Positions 1 through 6,628 of a stretch of 12,404 bases of DNA are shown here, one piece after another. The stretch spans positions 1 to 12,404 of the forward strand of contig DBNL01000073.1 of NCBI GenBank assembly GCA_002299785.1. The letters run 5' to 3'. Position 1 is the stretch's first letter. The number at the start of each line of letters is the position of its first letter. Source of the stretch: Verrucomicrobia bacterium UBA673. GTDB lineage: Bacteria; Verrucomicrobiota; Verrucomicrobiia; Limisphaerales; UBA1096. The notes beneath the pieces were generated by a model. The model had not been told where the DNA came from. It was given only the letters and a program-made list of their open reading frames with translations, and did no database searches. Both the position numbers and the translations under genes were made by a program.

Positions 1-906
1 GTACGGCTCGTATACTTCCTCGAGCGTGTCCGGCTCCTCGCCGACCGCCACGGCCAGCGACGACAAACCAACCGGCCCGCCGCTGAACTTAACGATAATC
101 GCCTCGAGGATGCGCTTGTCCATTTCGTCGAGGCCATCCGCGTCTATCTCGAGCATAGCCAACGCCTTGTCGGCTGTGCCACCGTTAATGCGGCCGTCGC
201 CTTTCACCTGCGCGTAATCGCGGACACGGCGCAGCAGGTTGTTCGCGATGCGCGGTGTGCCTCGGCTACGACGCGCCACCTCGGCGGCTCCGTCGGTGTC
301 GATCTCCACGTTGAGCAACCCCGCGGATCGCCGGACAATCGCTTGCAGATTGTCGGCCATATAGTAGTCAAGTCGCTCGCGCACGGGGAAGCGCGTCAGC
401 AACGGAGCCGTCAACAGGCCGCTCCGGGTCGTCGCCCCGATGAGCGTGAACTTCGGCAGATTCAACCGCACGCTCCGGGCGCTTGGGCCCTGATCGATGA
501 TGATATCCAGCGTGAAATCCTCCATCGCTGGGTAGAGATATTCCTCGATGTTTTTTTGCAGCCGGTGAATCTCGTCGATAAACAAGACATCCCCCTGATT
601 GAGGTTCGTCAACAAGCCGGCGAGGTCGGCCGCCTTTTCGATGATTGGGCCGCTGGTGACCTTCATGTCGCCGCCCATCTCGCGGGCAAGTATGCCGGCG
701 AGAGTGGTCTTGCCAAGGCCCGGCGGACCGCTCAGCAGTATGTGGTCGAGCGCCTCGCCTCGCTGTTTGGCCGCCTCCACCGCAATGCCAAGCCGCTCCT
801 TGACCTTGAGTTGGCCTGTGAAATCGGCGAACACCCCCGGCCGCAGCGACCCCTCGAGGGCTGCGTCTGGCTGGGTCAAAACATCCGTGATCATACGATC
901 GGCCAT
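1..906 (-). CDS. ruvB: Holliday junction branch-migration ATPase RuvB, C-terminus cut by window edge
   Basis: RuvB is the hexameric AAA+ motor that, with RuvA, drives branch migration of Holliday junctions in recombination and repair. The reading frame is open for 302 codons from the ATG at 906 to the window edge. Visible motifs: Walker A GPPGLGKT (residues 60-67), Walker B LFIDEIH (108-114), sensor 1 GATTRSG (157-163), a candidate arginine finger in LLTRF (Arg172), and the RGTPRIANNLLRRVRDYA stretch of the small ATPase lid. The missing part is the end of the winged-helix domain, roughly 35-40 residues by family comparison. An in-frame stop lies 16 codons upstream, so the start is the ATG at 906 or a second ATG at 894; neither has a clear Shine-Dalgarno sequence. 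ruvA and ruvC are not in the window. The gene is divergent from the small membrane-protein gene at 1015. Confidence 0.96.
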   Translation of the reverse strand, partial: MADRMITDVLTQPDAALEGSLRPGVFADFTGQLKVKERLGIAVEAAKQRGEALDHILLSGPPGLGKTTLAGILAREMGGDMKVTSGPIIEKAADLAGLLTNLNQGDVLFIDEIHRLQKNIEEYLYPAMEDFTLDIIIDQGPSARSVRLNLPKFTLIGATTRSGLLTAPLLTRFPVRERLDYYMADNLQAIVRRSAGLLNVEIDTDGAAEVARRSRGTPRIANNLLRRVRDYAQVKGDGRINGGTADKALAMLEIDADGLDEMDKRILEAIIVKFSGGPVGLSSLAVAVGEEPDTLEEVYEPY

Positions 907-1014
907 GCAGCCAATAGACTGCGTCAAACCGGCCCAAAACCACAAGGCATTTTAAAAACCGTTAGAAAAACGGACTAAAACCTTGCCAGACACCGGGGTT
1001 TTCGGCTCAATGTC
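907..1014. promoter_or_regulatory. Divergent intergenic region between ruvB and a small membrane-protein gene
   Basis: This 108-base spacer must carry start signals for both flanking genes if both are expressed. A TAAAAT hexamer on the minus strand (about 952-957) is a fair -10 box for ruvB, but no convincing -35 lies 16-18 bases from it. A small inverted repeat CCGTT-5 nt-AACGG (959-973) sits just upstream of that box. No LexA-type box could be recognised by eye, although ruv operons are SOS-controlled in many bacteria. No clear plus-strand promoter was found. The regulatory role is inferred from gene orientation. Confidence 0.3.
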
Positions 1015-1332
1015 GTGCGCATGAATAATGTTTTCGTGAACAGTATCCTCGCTACCACTGGAATGGCTGTCGTCCTTGGACTCGGCATCCTGAATCTGGT
1101 ATCCACCCCACCGCATGGCACGATGCTTGGTTTGGTGGGTTTGGTGCTGATCGTCCTTTTCCTCGGGGCGCTCACAGTGCTCTACAACAAGAAGCCAGCG
1201 GCGGCTTGGGTGGCGTTGACGGCTGGGACGCTGCTGCTTTACCTCGTCGGAGGTCCACATCTCTTCACCTTCAGCATGCTCGGCTTCACGTGGGCATTCG
1301 CCAAGATCGGCTGCCTCTCCTCAGAACATTAA
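1015..1332 (+). CDS. Small hypothetical integral membrane protein (about 105 aa)
   Basis: I do not recognise a family. The product is about 105 residues and strongly hydrophobic, with three or four candidate membrane segments: roughly residues 10-30, 36-58, 66-82 and 85-98. Short polar turns separate them (STPPHG, YNKKPAA), and the tail is short and polar. Two starts are possible, GTG at 1015 or ATG at 1021 two codons later; no Shine-Dalgarno sequence precedes either. The regular hydrophobic pattern suggests real coding, and the opposite-strand ORF over the same bases looks like low-quality basic sequence. It is the only plus-strand gene here. It is divergent from ruvB and convergent with the SGNH gene, whose stop is about 42 bases away with no visible terminator between them. 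No function is proposed. Confidence 0.6.
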   Translation: MRMNNVFVNSILATTGMAVVLGLGILNLVSTPPHGTMLGLVGLVLIVLFLGALTVLYNKKPAAAWVALTAGTLLLYLVGGPHLFTFSMLGFTWAFAKIGCLSSEH

Positions 1333-1374
1333 AAGTGAAACAATGGCGGCCCACACGGTGACCCTACCCATCCG

Positions 1375-2505
1375 TCATTGAGAAAGCCAAGTTTTGAACA
1401 CCGGGTCGGCGATCAGGCGCTTGGCTAAGCGCTCATAGCCTTCGGTCAGCGGGTGGCTTGCGTCGGCGAACTCGTCGCTAGGCAAAACTTCCGGAACGAC
1501 AAAACGAATCCCCTCCACCGATAGCCAAGCCGCGACTGCTGTGCGGAAAACTTGATACTTTTCCAGGGTACCATCGTTCATTATGTGTTCGTTCAGCGGG
1601 CCGACGACGACCAGTAAATTACTTCCCCTGGCCTGCAGCCTATTGGCCAGTCGGCGGAACGCCAGCCATTGCAGCGAGTTCTCCGGTGTCACCCATTCCA
1701 TATTGACCTTCCCCGACTGGTTCGACGACCACGGCTTGTGCCGCTCGCTGGCCAAGCCGCGTTTTACGCTCGGTAATTCGGACGACAACGGTATGCCAAC
1801 CGGTAGCCGGTACGTGTTCGGGTACGCCGGCGGGAATTTCCCATCGTCGGCCAGCGTCCACTCAGGGGCGGATTTTTGGCTGAAATAAGTTTGTTGCAAA
1901 TGCCGCACCCAACTCAGCGGCTCCAACCGCCGCTCAAGTGCCCGTGCTAGGCGCATGTCGGTGTCCCCGCGGTAACACGGGATGCGCAGAGCAAACTGTG
2001 GCACCAGTGCCGGATGGTTGAACACCTGCTCCTTGGCGAGTTGCATGTCGGCCTCAGGGTCACTCATCCATAACAGGTTGCAATGCAGCAACACGCGGCG
2101 CTTAGCTAACGCACTGCCGTGATGCTCGACCAAACCCCAAAGCGCCAGCGGATACAGCCCATTGATACCAGCGTTAGCGAACGGCATCCCGGTCACGTCG
2201 CCGAGAAACCTCGACAGCGTGCCGTCATGTGCCGTGTACTCGCCCCATACCACCGAGTCGCCAACCACCGAAATGACGTCCGGTGGGATTTGATCGAGCC
2301 AGCGTTCGTAAAGCCAATAGTCCTCGCTTAACTCGTACGGCACACGGTAGTGCGGCACCGGCTCGAATGGCTCGAACGCCGTCCAGACCTCCGGCAGCAA
2401 CCAAGCGAGTCCAAACGACAAACCAAGCGTGCACAGCCATTGCCGCGCCGACAACTGTACAGCGACGTAGTCGTTGATGGGGAGATGCCCTGTTTTGTGC
2501 GTCAT
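1375..2505 (-). CDS. SGNH/GDSL-hydrolase-like membrane-anchored protein paired with an MBOAT acyltransferase
   Basis: This 376-residue protein has one N-terminal hydrophobic segment (about residues 22-40) followed by an SGNH-type domain. The catalytic triad appears intact: Ser84 in VVGDSVVWG, and Asp348 and His351 in the DASH signature near the C-terminus. NAGINGLY (111-118) fits the oxyanion-hole glycine block, and N143 in HCNLLW fits the Asn block. The family includes AlgJ/AlgX, PatB and DltD-like partners that transfer or remove acyl groups on exported polymers beside an MBOAT protein. The start codon overlaps the stop of the MBOAT gene by one base (TGATG), so translation is probably coupled. 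The topology implies a periplasmic catalytic domain. Sequence outside the motifs is not close to any subfamily I can name, so the substrate is unknown. Confidence 0.85.
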   Translation of the reverse strand: MTHKTGHLPINDYVAVQLSARQWLCTLGLSFGLAWLLPEVWTAFEPFEPVPHYRVPYELSEDYWLYERWLDQIPPDVISVVGDSVVWGEYTAHDGTLSRFLGDVTGMPFANAGINGLYPLALWGLVEHHGSALAKRRVLLHCNLLWMSDPEADMQLAKEQVFNHPALVPQFALRIPCYRGDTDMRLARALERRLEPLSWVRHLQQTYFSQKSAPEWTLADDGKFPPAYPNTYRLPVGIPLSSELPSVKRGLASERHKPWSSNQSGKVNMEWVTPENSLQWLAFRRLANRLQARGSNLLVVVGPLNEHIMNDGTLEKYQVFRTAVAAWLSVEGIRFVVPEVLPSDEFADASHPLTEGYERLAKRLIADPVFKTWLSQ

Positions 2506-4055
2506 CAGAACTGGAAATAAATAAACGGCTCACCCCCGCCCGGCGCGAATAGCAGCATCCAAAGAATCATCACCGCCGCCAACCCGACCTTCACAGGAGG
2601 TTTCTCAAGCCAAGAGCGTAGCGGCGACTCGTAAACGAACTGGTAAACCCAAACCGAAACGACGAGCAGTAACAGCAGCAACGGCATCCGCGGGTCGGTC
2701 CAGCCAGTGGTAAAAATGCGCTGGAGGATTTCCACCGCTTGGCCAAGCGACTCCGCCCGGAAAAACACCCACACAAAACAAACGAAAGCGAACACGACCA
2801 TGCGCTTGACCAGGCGCGGGCAGCGGTAGCACCACCAATCCGTCTGCTCGAGTCCGCGATTGGCGATCAACCCCAAGCCGTGCAGCATGCCCCAAATTAG
2901 AAACGTCCATGCAGCCCCATGCCACATCCCGGAGACGACGAACGTGATCAGCAAATTGCGCCAGAGCCTGAGGCTGCCTCCGCGACTGCCTCCGAGTGGA
3001 ATGTACACGTAATCCCTAAACCAGGTTGAGAGACTGATGTGCCAGCGCGACCAGAAATCGGCCAAGCTCATGGCGAGATACGGGTTGCGGAAGTTGAGCA
3101 TCAAGCGAAACCCCATGCAGCGTGCAACACCACGCGCCATATCGGTGTAGCCGCTGAAGTCAAAATAAATCTGCCAACCAAAGGCGAACGTCGCCAGCGC
3201 CAGTGCCGCCCCGCCTTGTGTTGCGAAGTCGCCATAAACACGATCAACGTACGCACCAAGGTAGTTGGCCAGTACCACTTTCTTGAACAGTCCGACGAGG
3301 AATAGCGACGCGCCGTCGGAGGCATCAGCAAGTGTCACACGTGGAGTTTTCGAGAACTGCGGAAGCAGGTTTTTTGCACGCTCAATGGGTCCAGCGACCA
3401 ACTGGGGGAAGAACGTAACGAACGCCGCAAAGCGTACGAAGCTCGGCTCGCGCGCAATGATGCCCCGGTAAAAGTCGATCGTGTAGCTCATCGACTGAAA
3501 CGTGTAAAACGAAATACCAACTGGCAACACATACTCCCATCCGGGCGGCATCAGCAACTCGGCGGACGGAAGTTGACCCGCGCCGAGACGGGCCAGCAGG
3601 GTATTCAGGTTCTCAATCGCAAACCCGGCGTACTTAAAAAAAACCAGCACCGATAAATTATTGATGATGCTTACCCACAGCCAGGCACGGCGGCTACGAA
3701 GCCAATGACCCACCGACAAAACCACTGCGAAAAAAACAACCGCAGTTGTCAATCCGCCCCAACCACCGGGTGCCATCAATCCAATGACAACCGCGCCAAC
3801 GAGCACCAAAACGCTTGCGCTCAAGCGCCACCCCGGCTTGGACAGGCGTGGGCCACGCTCCATCCAGCCGACGATGAAGTAGTCGAGCGCCGTGGAATAA
3901 AAAACGAGCAGCAGATAGTACGGATGCCACCAACCGTAAAAGACCGCCGAGGCGAGAAGAATCCAGTGCAACCAAAACCGGGTCGGGCGCAGCACCCAAA
4001 ACCCGACAATTGTCACAATAAAAAAAATGAAAAACGTCCAGGTGTGGAAAAGCAT
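2505..4055 (-). CDS. AlgI-like MBOAT family O-acyltransferase
   Basis: This 516-residue polytopic membrane protein belongs to the MBOAT superfamily and is closest to the AlgI/PatA type. These proteins pass acyl groups, usually acetyl, across the membrane to envelope or exopolysaccharide acceptors. Diagnostic blocks: LPVGISFYTFQSMSYTIDFYRG (from 178), FPQLVAGPIERAK (216-228), QIYFDFSGYTDMARG (295-309), and DFWSRWHISLSTWFRDYVY (from 333) containing His339. The expected catalytic His379 lies in SGMWHGAAW. The protein ends in PFIYFQF, as many AlgI relatives do. Between the N-terminal helices and the VFFKYAGF block there is an extra stretch of about 40 residues (78-119) carrying two hydrophobic segments. 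The gene starts 3 bases after the lipoprotein stop and shares one base with the SGNH gene, so all are likely one transcript. The acceptor is unknown. Confidence 0.93.
   Translation of the reverse strand: MLFHTWTFFIFFIVTIVGFWVLRPTRFWLHWILLASAVFYGWWHPYYLLLVFYSTALDYFIVGWMERGPRLSKPGWRLSASVLVLVGAVVIGLMAPGGWGGLTTAVVFFAVVLSVGHWLRSRRAWLWVSIINNLSVLVFFKYAGFAIENLNTLLARLGAGQLPSAELLMPPGWEYVLPVGISFYTFQSMSYTIDFYRGIIAREPSFVRFAAFVTFFPQLVAGPIERAKNLLPQFSKTPRVTLADASDGASLFLVGLFKKVVLANYLGAYVDRVYGDFATQGGAALALATFAFGWQIYFDFSGYTDMARGVARCMGFRLMLNFRNPYLAMSLADFWSRWHISLSTWFRDYVYIPLGGSRGGSLRLWRNLLITFVVSGMWHGAAWTFLIWGMLHGLGLIANRGLEQTDWWCYRCPRLVKRMVVFAFVCFVWVFFRAESLGQAVEILQRIFTTGWTDPRMPLLLLLLVVSVWVYQFVYESPLRSWLEKPPVKVGLAAVMILWMLLFAPGGGEPFIYFQF
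2737..2748. repeat. Palindrome GCTTGGCCAAGC (copy 1)
   Basis: A perfect 12-bp palindrome built from two GCCAAGC words tail to tail. It lies inside the MBOAT gene, where it encodes part of SLGQA. An identical 12-mer occurs at 10849-10860 in map. Confidence 0.85.
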
Positions 4056-4058
4056 GAT

Positions 4059-4958
4059 CTACTTTTCAGGGGGCGACTTGCCCAGAAGCGACTCAACTTC
4101 GGCAGCCGTGACGCGGCGTACACAGCGGAAGCCGCAGTAGTCGGTGAAGAAACAGGCGTCGGTGTCGCCTGTACGCTGCCCCTTGCGAAACGAGGCTCGG
4201 CACATCGCAGCCGAAGCCTTCCACGAACCGCCTTTCATCACGCGCTTGGTGTCAGTAATGCCCTCCGCCGGACCAAGCGGGTCGTGGGAGGGACTGCTTT
4301 TGTAATAGTCCGGATCGTAAACGTCCTGGCACCACTCGGAAACGTTGCCGTAAAGGTCGTGCAGCCCCCACGCGTTGGGTCTACGGGTGCCAACAACATG
4401 CGTGCGCTTTCCGGCGTTTTCAGCAAACCAGCTATTGGCCTTGATCTTAGCCACGCCGCCGAAGCTGTACAAACGGCTCGAACCGGCACGGGCGGCGTAC
4501 TCCCACTCCGCTTCCGTGGGCAACCTATAGCCATTAGCGGTGAAGTCGCAAGGCCAGCCCGGCTTGGTCTCATCATAGCACGGCGTAAGTTTCTCCATCA
4601 GCGAGCGTTCGTTGCAGTAGAGCTTGGCTTCGCGCCAGCGTACACGCTCAACCGGCTTGCGGCTGTCATCCTGCCAGCGGGAAGGGTTCGGCAACTGCGC
4701 CTTGACGAATAAGTCGTGAGTGACCTCGAACTGATCCATCAGGAATGTGCCCAGTCTCACCTCGTGGCGCGGACGTTCGTCGGCCTCGTGCTCGTCGGAG
4801 CCCATCTGGAACGAGCCGGCCGGGATGACAATCATCGGCACACCGCTGTCGGTGGTAATCGACTGAGGCTTGGCCGGTGATGACGGTACCGGGCCACAAC
4901 CGACTACCAAGCCAAGCGCGAGAAGGCCAAGGATACTGGTAAACTGCTGCAGGCTCAT
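4059..4958 (-). CDS. FGE-sulfatase (SUMF1)-fold lipoprotein lacking the second active-site cysteine
   Basis: This 299-residue protein begins with a lipoprotein signal: hydrophobic residues 8-19, then VVGC with Cys21 as the likely lipidated residue. From about residue 41 it carries the FGE-sulfatase domain: MIVIPAGSFQMGSDE, YRLPTEAEWEYAARAG (144-159), NAWGLHDLYGNVSEWCQDV, RVMKGGSW (239-246) and GFRCVRR near the end. True formylglycine-generating enzymes use two cysteines spaced CxxxxC. Here the first is present (Cys253) but the second position is Arg258, so a sulfatase-maturation role is unlikely. Several other cysteines (115, 127, 137, 210, 269, 275, 279) could form disulfides. More likely it is a binding or accessory lipoprotein, as seen for other FGE-fold lipoproteins. 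Its ATG overlaps the propeller gene's stop by 4 bases (ATGA), and the MBOAT gene follows 3 bases downstream. Confidence 0.9.
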   Translation of the reverse strand: MSLQQFTSILGLLALGLVVGCGPVPSSPAKPQSITTDSGVPMIVIPAGSFQMGSDEHEADERPRHEVRLGTFLMDQFEVTHDLFVKAQLPNPSRWQDDSRKPVERVRWREAKLYCNERSLMEKLTPCYDETKPGWPCDFTANGYRLPTEAEWEYAARAGSSRLYSFGGVAKIKANSWFAENAGKRTHVVGTRRPNAWGLHDLYGNVSEWCQDVYDPDYYKSSPSHDPLGPAEGITDTKRVMKGGSWKASAAMCRASFRKGQRTGDTDACFFTDYCGFRCVRRVTAAEVESLLGKSPPEK

Positions 4959-6013
4959 TTGCTCGGCGGCAGAAACCAGTCAGACTCCTTGTTACTGTAA
5001 CCGTTGCGAGTGAGTGGCTGCCAGTCGTAAACAGGCTTGTGACCGATGGTGACCGAACCGCCTCTGGCAACTTTCACTGCGAAAATATCCCAGCCTTTGG
5101 CATGTACACCGACGATCTCGCAAGCGGCCTCGTAGGTGCCGGGCTTAGTGATATCGCCCTTACCATTCGGGCCACGGCTAAATGAGAGGAACCGGCCGTC
5201 GGGCGACCAGTCCACGTGATAAATCTTGTTTTGCTTGTCGAAAACTTGAAAAATCTTTTCGCCGATTTTCGGGTGGTCGGACTCAATATCGATTGGCACG
5301 ACGGCCAACTCGTGATCGCCAGCACCCCATGCAATGTGTTTGCCGTCCGGGCTGAAGGTCGGGCGACAGCCGCCGATGCCGAGGTTGATCACTTTGCTGC
5401 CGTTAGCCTCGATCAACAGGTTGGTGTGGCGGTGACCCATGCCAGCGTGAACAGTGGCGACGATCCATTTACCATTGGGTGCGTAGCTAATGTTGTAAAG
5501 GTGATGCAACGTTTTGGTGTTGACGTGCTCGCGTGTTTTACCGCTCGGCAAATCATAAAAGCTAATGCCGCTTGTGTAATAATCTGTCACGTTGAACTTC
5601 GGATATTCCTGTGGCAAAAAAGAGATGGTCTGGCTATCGGGCGCCCAGCATTGCTGGCGTGCGCGGTCGGTCACTTTTTTGCGGCTGGTGCCATCGGAAT
5701 TCATCACCCAAAGGCTGCGAACCGTGGCACGTCCCATGCCAGAATCGACGAGGAAACATATCTTCGCGCCGTCCGGCGAGGCCTGTGGATACAACTCGTT
5801 GACGTCCGGCGTGTTTGTGAGGTTGGCCGATGACTTGCCGTCAGCCGACGTGACGAACAGCTCCCAGTTATTGTTCTCGTAAGCCTCGTGAACAAGGCTG
5901 AACTTGCTGTCGGCCAGCTCCTCTCGAACATTTCCAGCCTGCAGAGTGAGCGCCTGAAAAAGCACGGCGCCGAAAAGAAGCCCTGATGTTTTTGGGTGTT
6001 TTTTTGATTTCAT
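4955..6013 (-). CDS. Secreted PD40/TolB-like beta-propeller protein
   Basis: This 352-residue protein has a Sec signal peptide: basic MKSKKHPK, a hydrophobic core at 11-24, and likely cleavage after LQA (26). It is followed by WD40-like (PD40) repeats. Repeat cores are visible as SPDG (79-82), APDS (124-127), APNG (178-181), SPDG (221-224) and SPDG (270-273), each followed by a short beta strand of the KICFL or FLSFS type. ELFVTSADG and LWVMNSDGT are the matching outer strands. The fold is that of the TolB C-terminal propeller. TolB's N-terminal domain and Pal partners are not seen, so it should not be called tolB. It is the first gene of the four-gene unit and overlaps the lipoprotein gene by ATGA. 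No Shine-Dalgarno sequence precedes the ATG. Ligand or partner is unknown; an extracytoplasmic protein-binding role is inferred. Confidence 0.85.
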   Translation of the reverse strand: MKSKKHPKTSGLLFGAVLFQALTLQAGNVREELADSKFSLVHEAYENNNWELFVTSADGKSSANLTNTPDVNELYPQASPDGAKICFLVDSGMGRATVRSLWVMNSDGTSRKKVTDRARQQCWAPDSQTISFLPQEYPKFNVTDYYTSGISFYDLPSGKTREHVNTKTLHHLYNISYAPNGKWIVATVHAGMGHRHTNLLIEANGSKVINLGIGGCRPTFSPDGKHIAWGAGDHELAVVPIDIESDHPKIGEKIFQVFDKQNKIYHVDWSPDGRFLSFSRGPNGKGDITKPGTYEAACEIVGVHAKGWDIFAVKVARGGSVTIGHKPVYDWQPLTRNGYSNKESDWFLPPSK

Positions 6014-6104
6014 GTAACAGCGTTTACTTTTTACCGCTCTTCATAATTCTCGTGATGGAGGTGAGTTTATCTCCGGCTTCAGGCGCGCTCTGGTTGTCAA
6101 CCTT

Positions 6105-6114
6105 CTTGGCCAAG
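6105..6114. repeat. Palindrome CTTGGCCAAG (copy 2)
   Basis: The 10-bp core of the same palindrome, inside the Sel1 remnant. Here it is read in another frame (LAK) than in the MBOAT gene. Confidence 0.85.
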
Positions 6115-6414
6115 TGCCTACGCAATCCGCTGTCGGTCCAGATATGGATTTTACCGAGATTGGCCAAAGCCATTGCGCTCCCGGGGCGGGCTGTTTTTAC
6201 GTACCGCTGGAGAGCCGGTGCCTTGCTGTCCTTCACGCCCCATCCATGTTCGTGGAGGATGGCCAGCGCATTCATGGCCATCGGCTGGTTTCCAAAGCGG
6301 GGGGCAGTCTTGTAGCTGAACACAGCCCTAGCCAAGTCGCGTGGCACCTCATTTCCGCCGCAGTGATACATTCTGCTAGACGAAAAGTGGCGGTGTCATA
6401 ACCGGCATCGATCT

Positions 6415-6424
6415 CTTGGCCAAG
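6415..6424. repeat. Palindrome CTTGGCCAAG (copy 3)
   Basis: The same 10-mer lies in the upstream, frame-broken part of the Sel1 remnant, next to the position where one base appears to be missing. Confidence 0.85.
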
Positions 6425-6522
6425 GTCTTCGCGCTATTGGGATCAGGGTGAACCGTCGGGAACAACCCGGCTGAGCCCAGCCCGATTCTAGTTGTATAGT
6501 TACGAAGCATTGACACGCCGTG

Positions 6523-6550
6523 AGAATATCCCTAGCAACAAACGGCTCAA
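6523..6550 (-). promoter_or_regulatory. Candidate sigma70-type promoter after the ribosomal operon terminator
   Basis: On the minus strand, TTGAGC (6550-6545) and TATTCT (6528-6523) are separated by 16 bases, matching 4 of 6 consensus bases each. It sits just past the intrinsic terminator at 6575-6606 and just before ATG 6510. That is where a promoter for the Sel1 remnant, and perhaps the four-gene unit, would be expected. Predicted initiation near 6516 would leave almost no leader. This is a pattern match only. Confidence 0.3.
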
Positions 6551-6574
6551 GTGAAAAACCCCAATTGGCAAGAG

Positions 6575-6606
6575 ACAAAAAAAAGGCCCGTCAACCGACG
6601 GGCCTT
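6575..6606 (-). terminator. Rho-independent terminator of the ribosomal-protein operon
   Basis: On the minus strand a perfect 10-bp stem, AAGGCCCGTC pairing with GACGGGCCTT around a 4-base loop, is followed by eight T residues. It begins 23 bases past the rplQ stop codon. The plus-strand side lacks a T run, so it works only for minus-strand transcription and closes the secY-to-rplQ operon. Confidence 0.95.
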
Positions 6607-6628
6607 AAGAAATATTGAAAAAAAGAAA

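Larger units (their letters stand above)
6024..6510 (-). pseudogene. Decayed Sel1-repeat protein gene with frameshifts
   Basis: An open frame from ATG 6371 to TAA 6024 encodes 115 residues with degenerate Sel1-like (TPR-related) repeats: MYHCGGNEVPRDLARAVFSY, then LHEHGWGVKDSKAPALQRY, then LANLGKIH. Homologous-looking sequence continues upstream in other frames. Reading from ATG 6510 gives a short leader-like N-terminus and SAKTLAK before a stop at 6378. A third frame gives EIDAGYDTATFRLAE, which is the usual start of a Sel1 repeat. One missing base near 6419 and four missing bases near 6375 (possibly slippage in a TGTATGTA repeat) would join all three pieces into one frame. So this is probably a broken gene, or the site of sequencing indels. 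It lies between the ribosomal operon terminator and the propeller gene, 10 bases upstream of that gene's ATG. The shorter 115-residue ORF could still be expressed. Confidence 0.6.

Noticed and set aside
959..973. Inverted repeat CCGTT-AGAAA-AACGG as a terminator or operator
   Set aside because: The stem is only 5 bp. The T-rich run on the minus side would stop transcription just before ruvB, which makes no sense without an upstream gene.
343..978. Plus-strand open frame (211 codons) opposite ruvB
   Set aside because: It lies antisense to an unmistakable RuvB sequence and shows no motif of its own.
3705..4712. Long plus-strand open frame (335 codons) opposite the MBOAT and lipoprotein genes
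   Set aside because: The minus-strand frames carry clear family motifs. The plus-strand product is Arg/Ala/Pro-rich without domains, as expected of an antisense shadow in GC-biased DNA.
5216..5833. Plus-strand open frame (205 codons) opposite the propeller gene
   Set aside because: The minus strand encodes five PD40 repeats and a signal peptide; the plus-strand frame is a shadow.
6396..6578. Minus-strand 60-codon open frame over the Sel1 remnant
   Set aside because: It is another frame across the decayed region; its residues do not match Sel1 or any other family.
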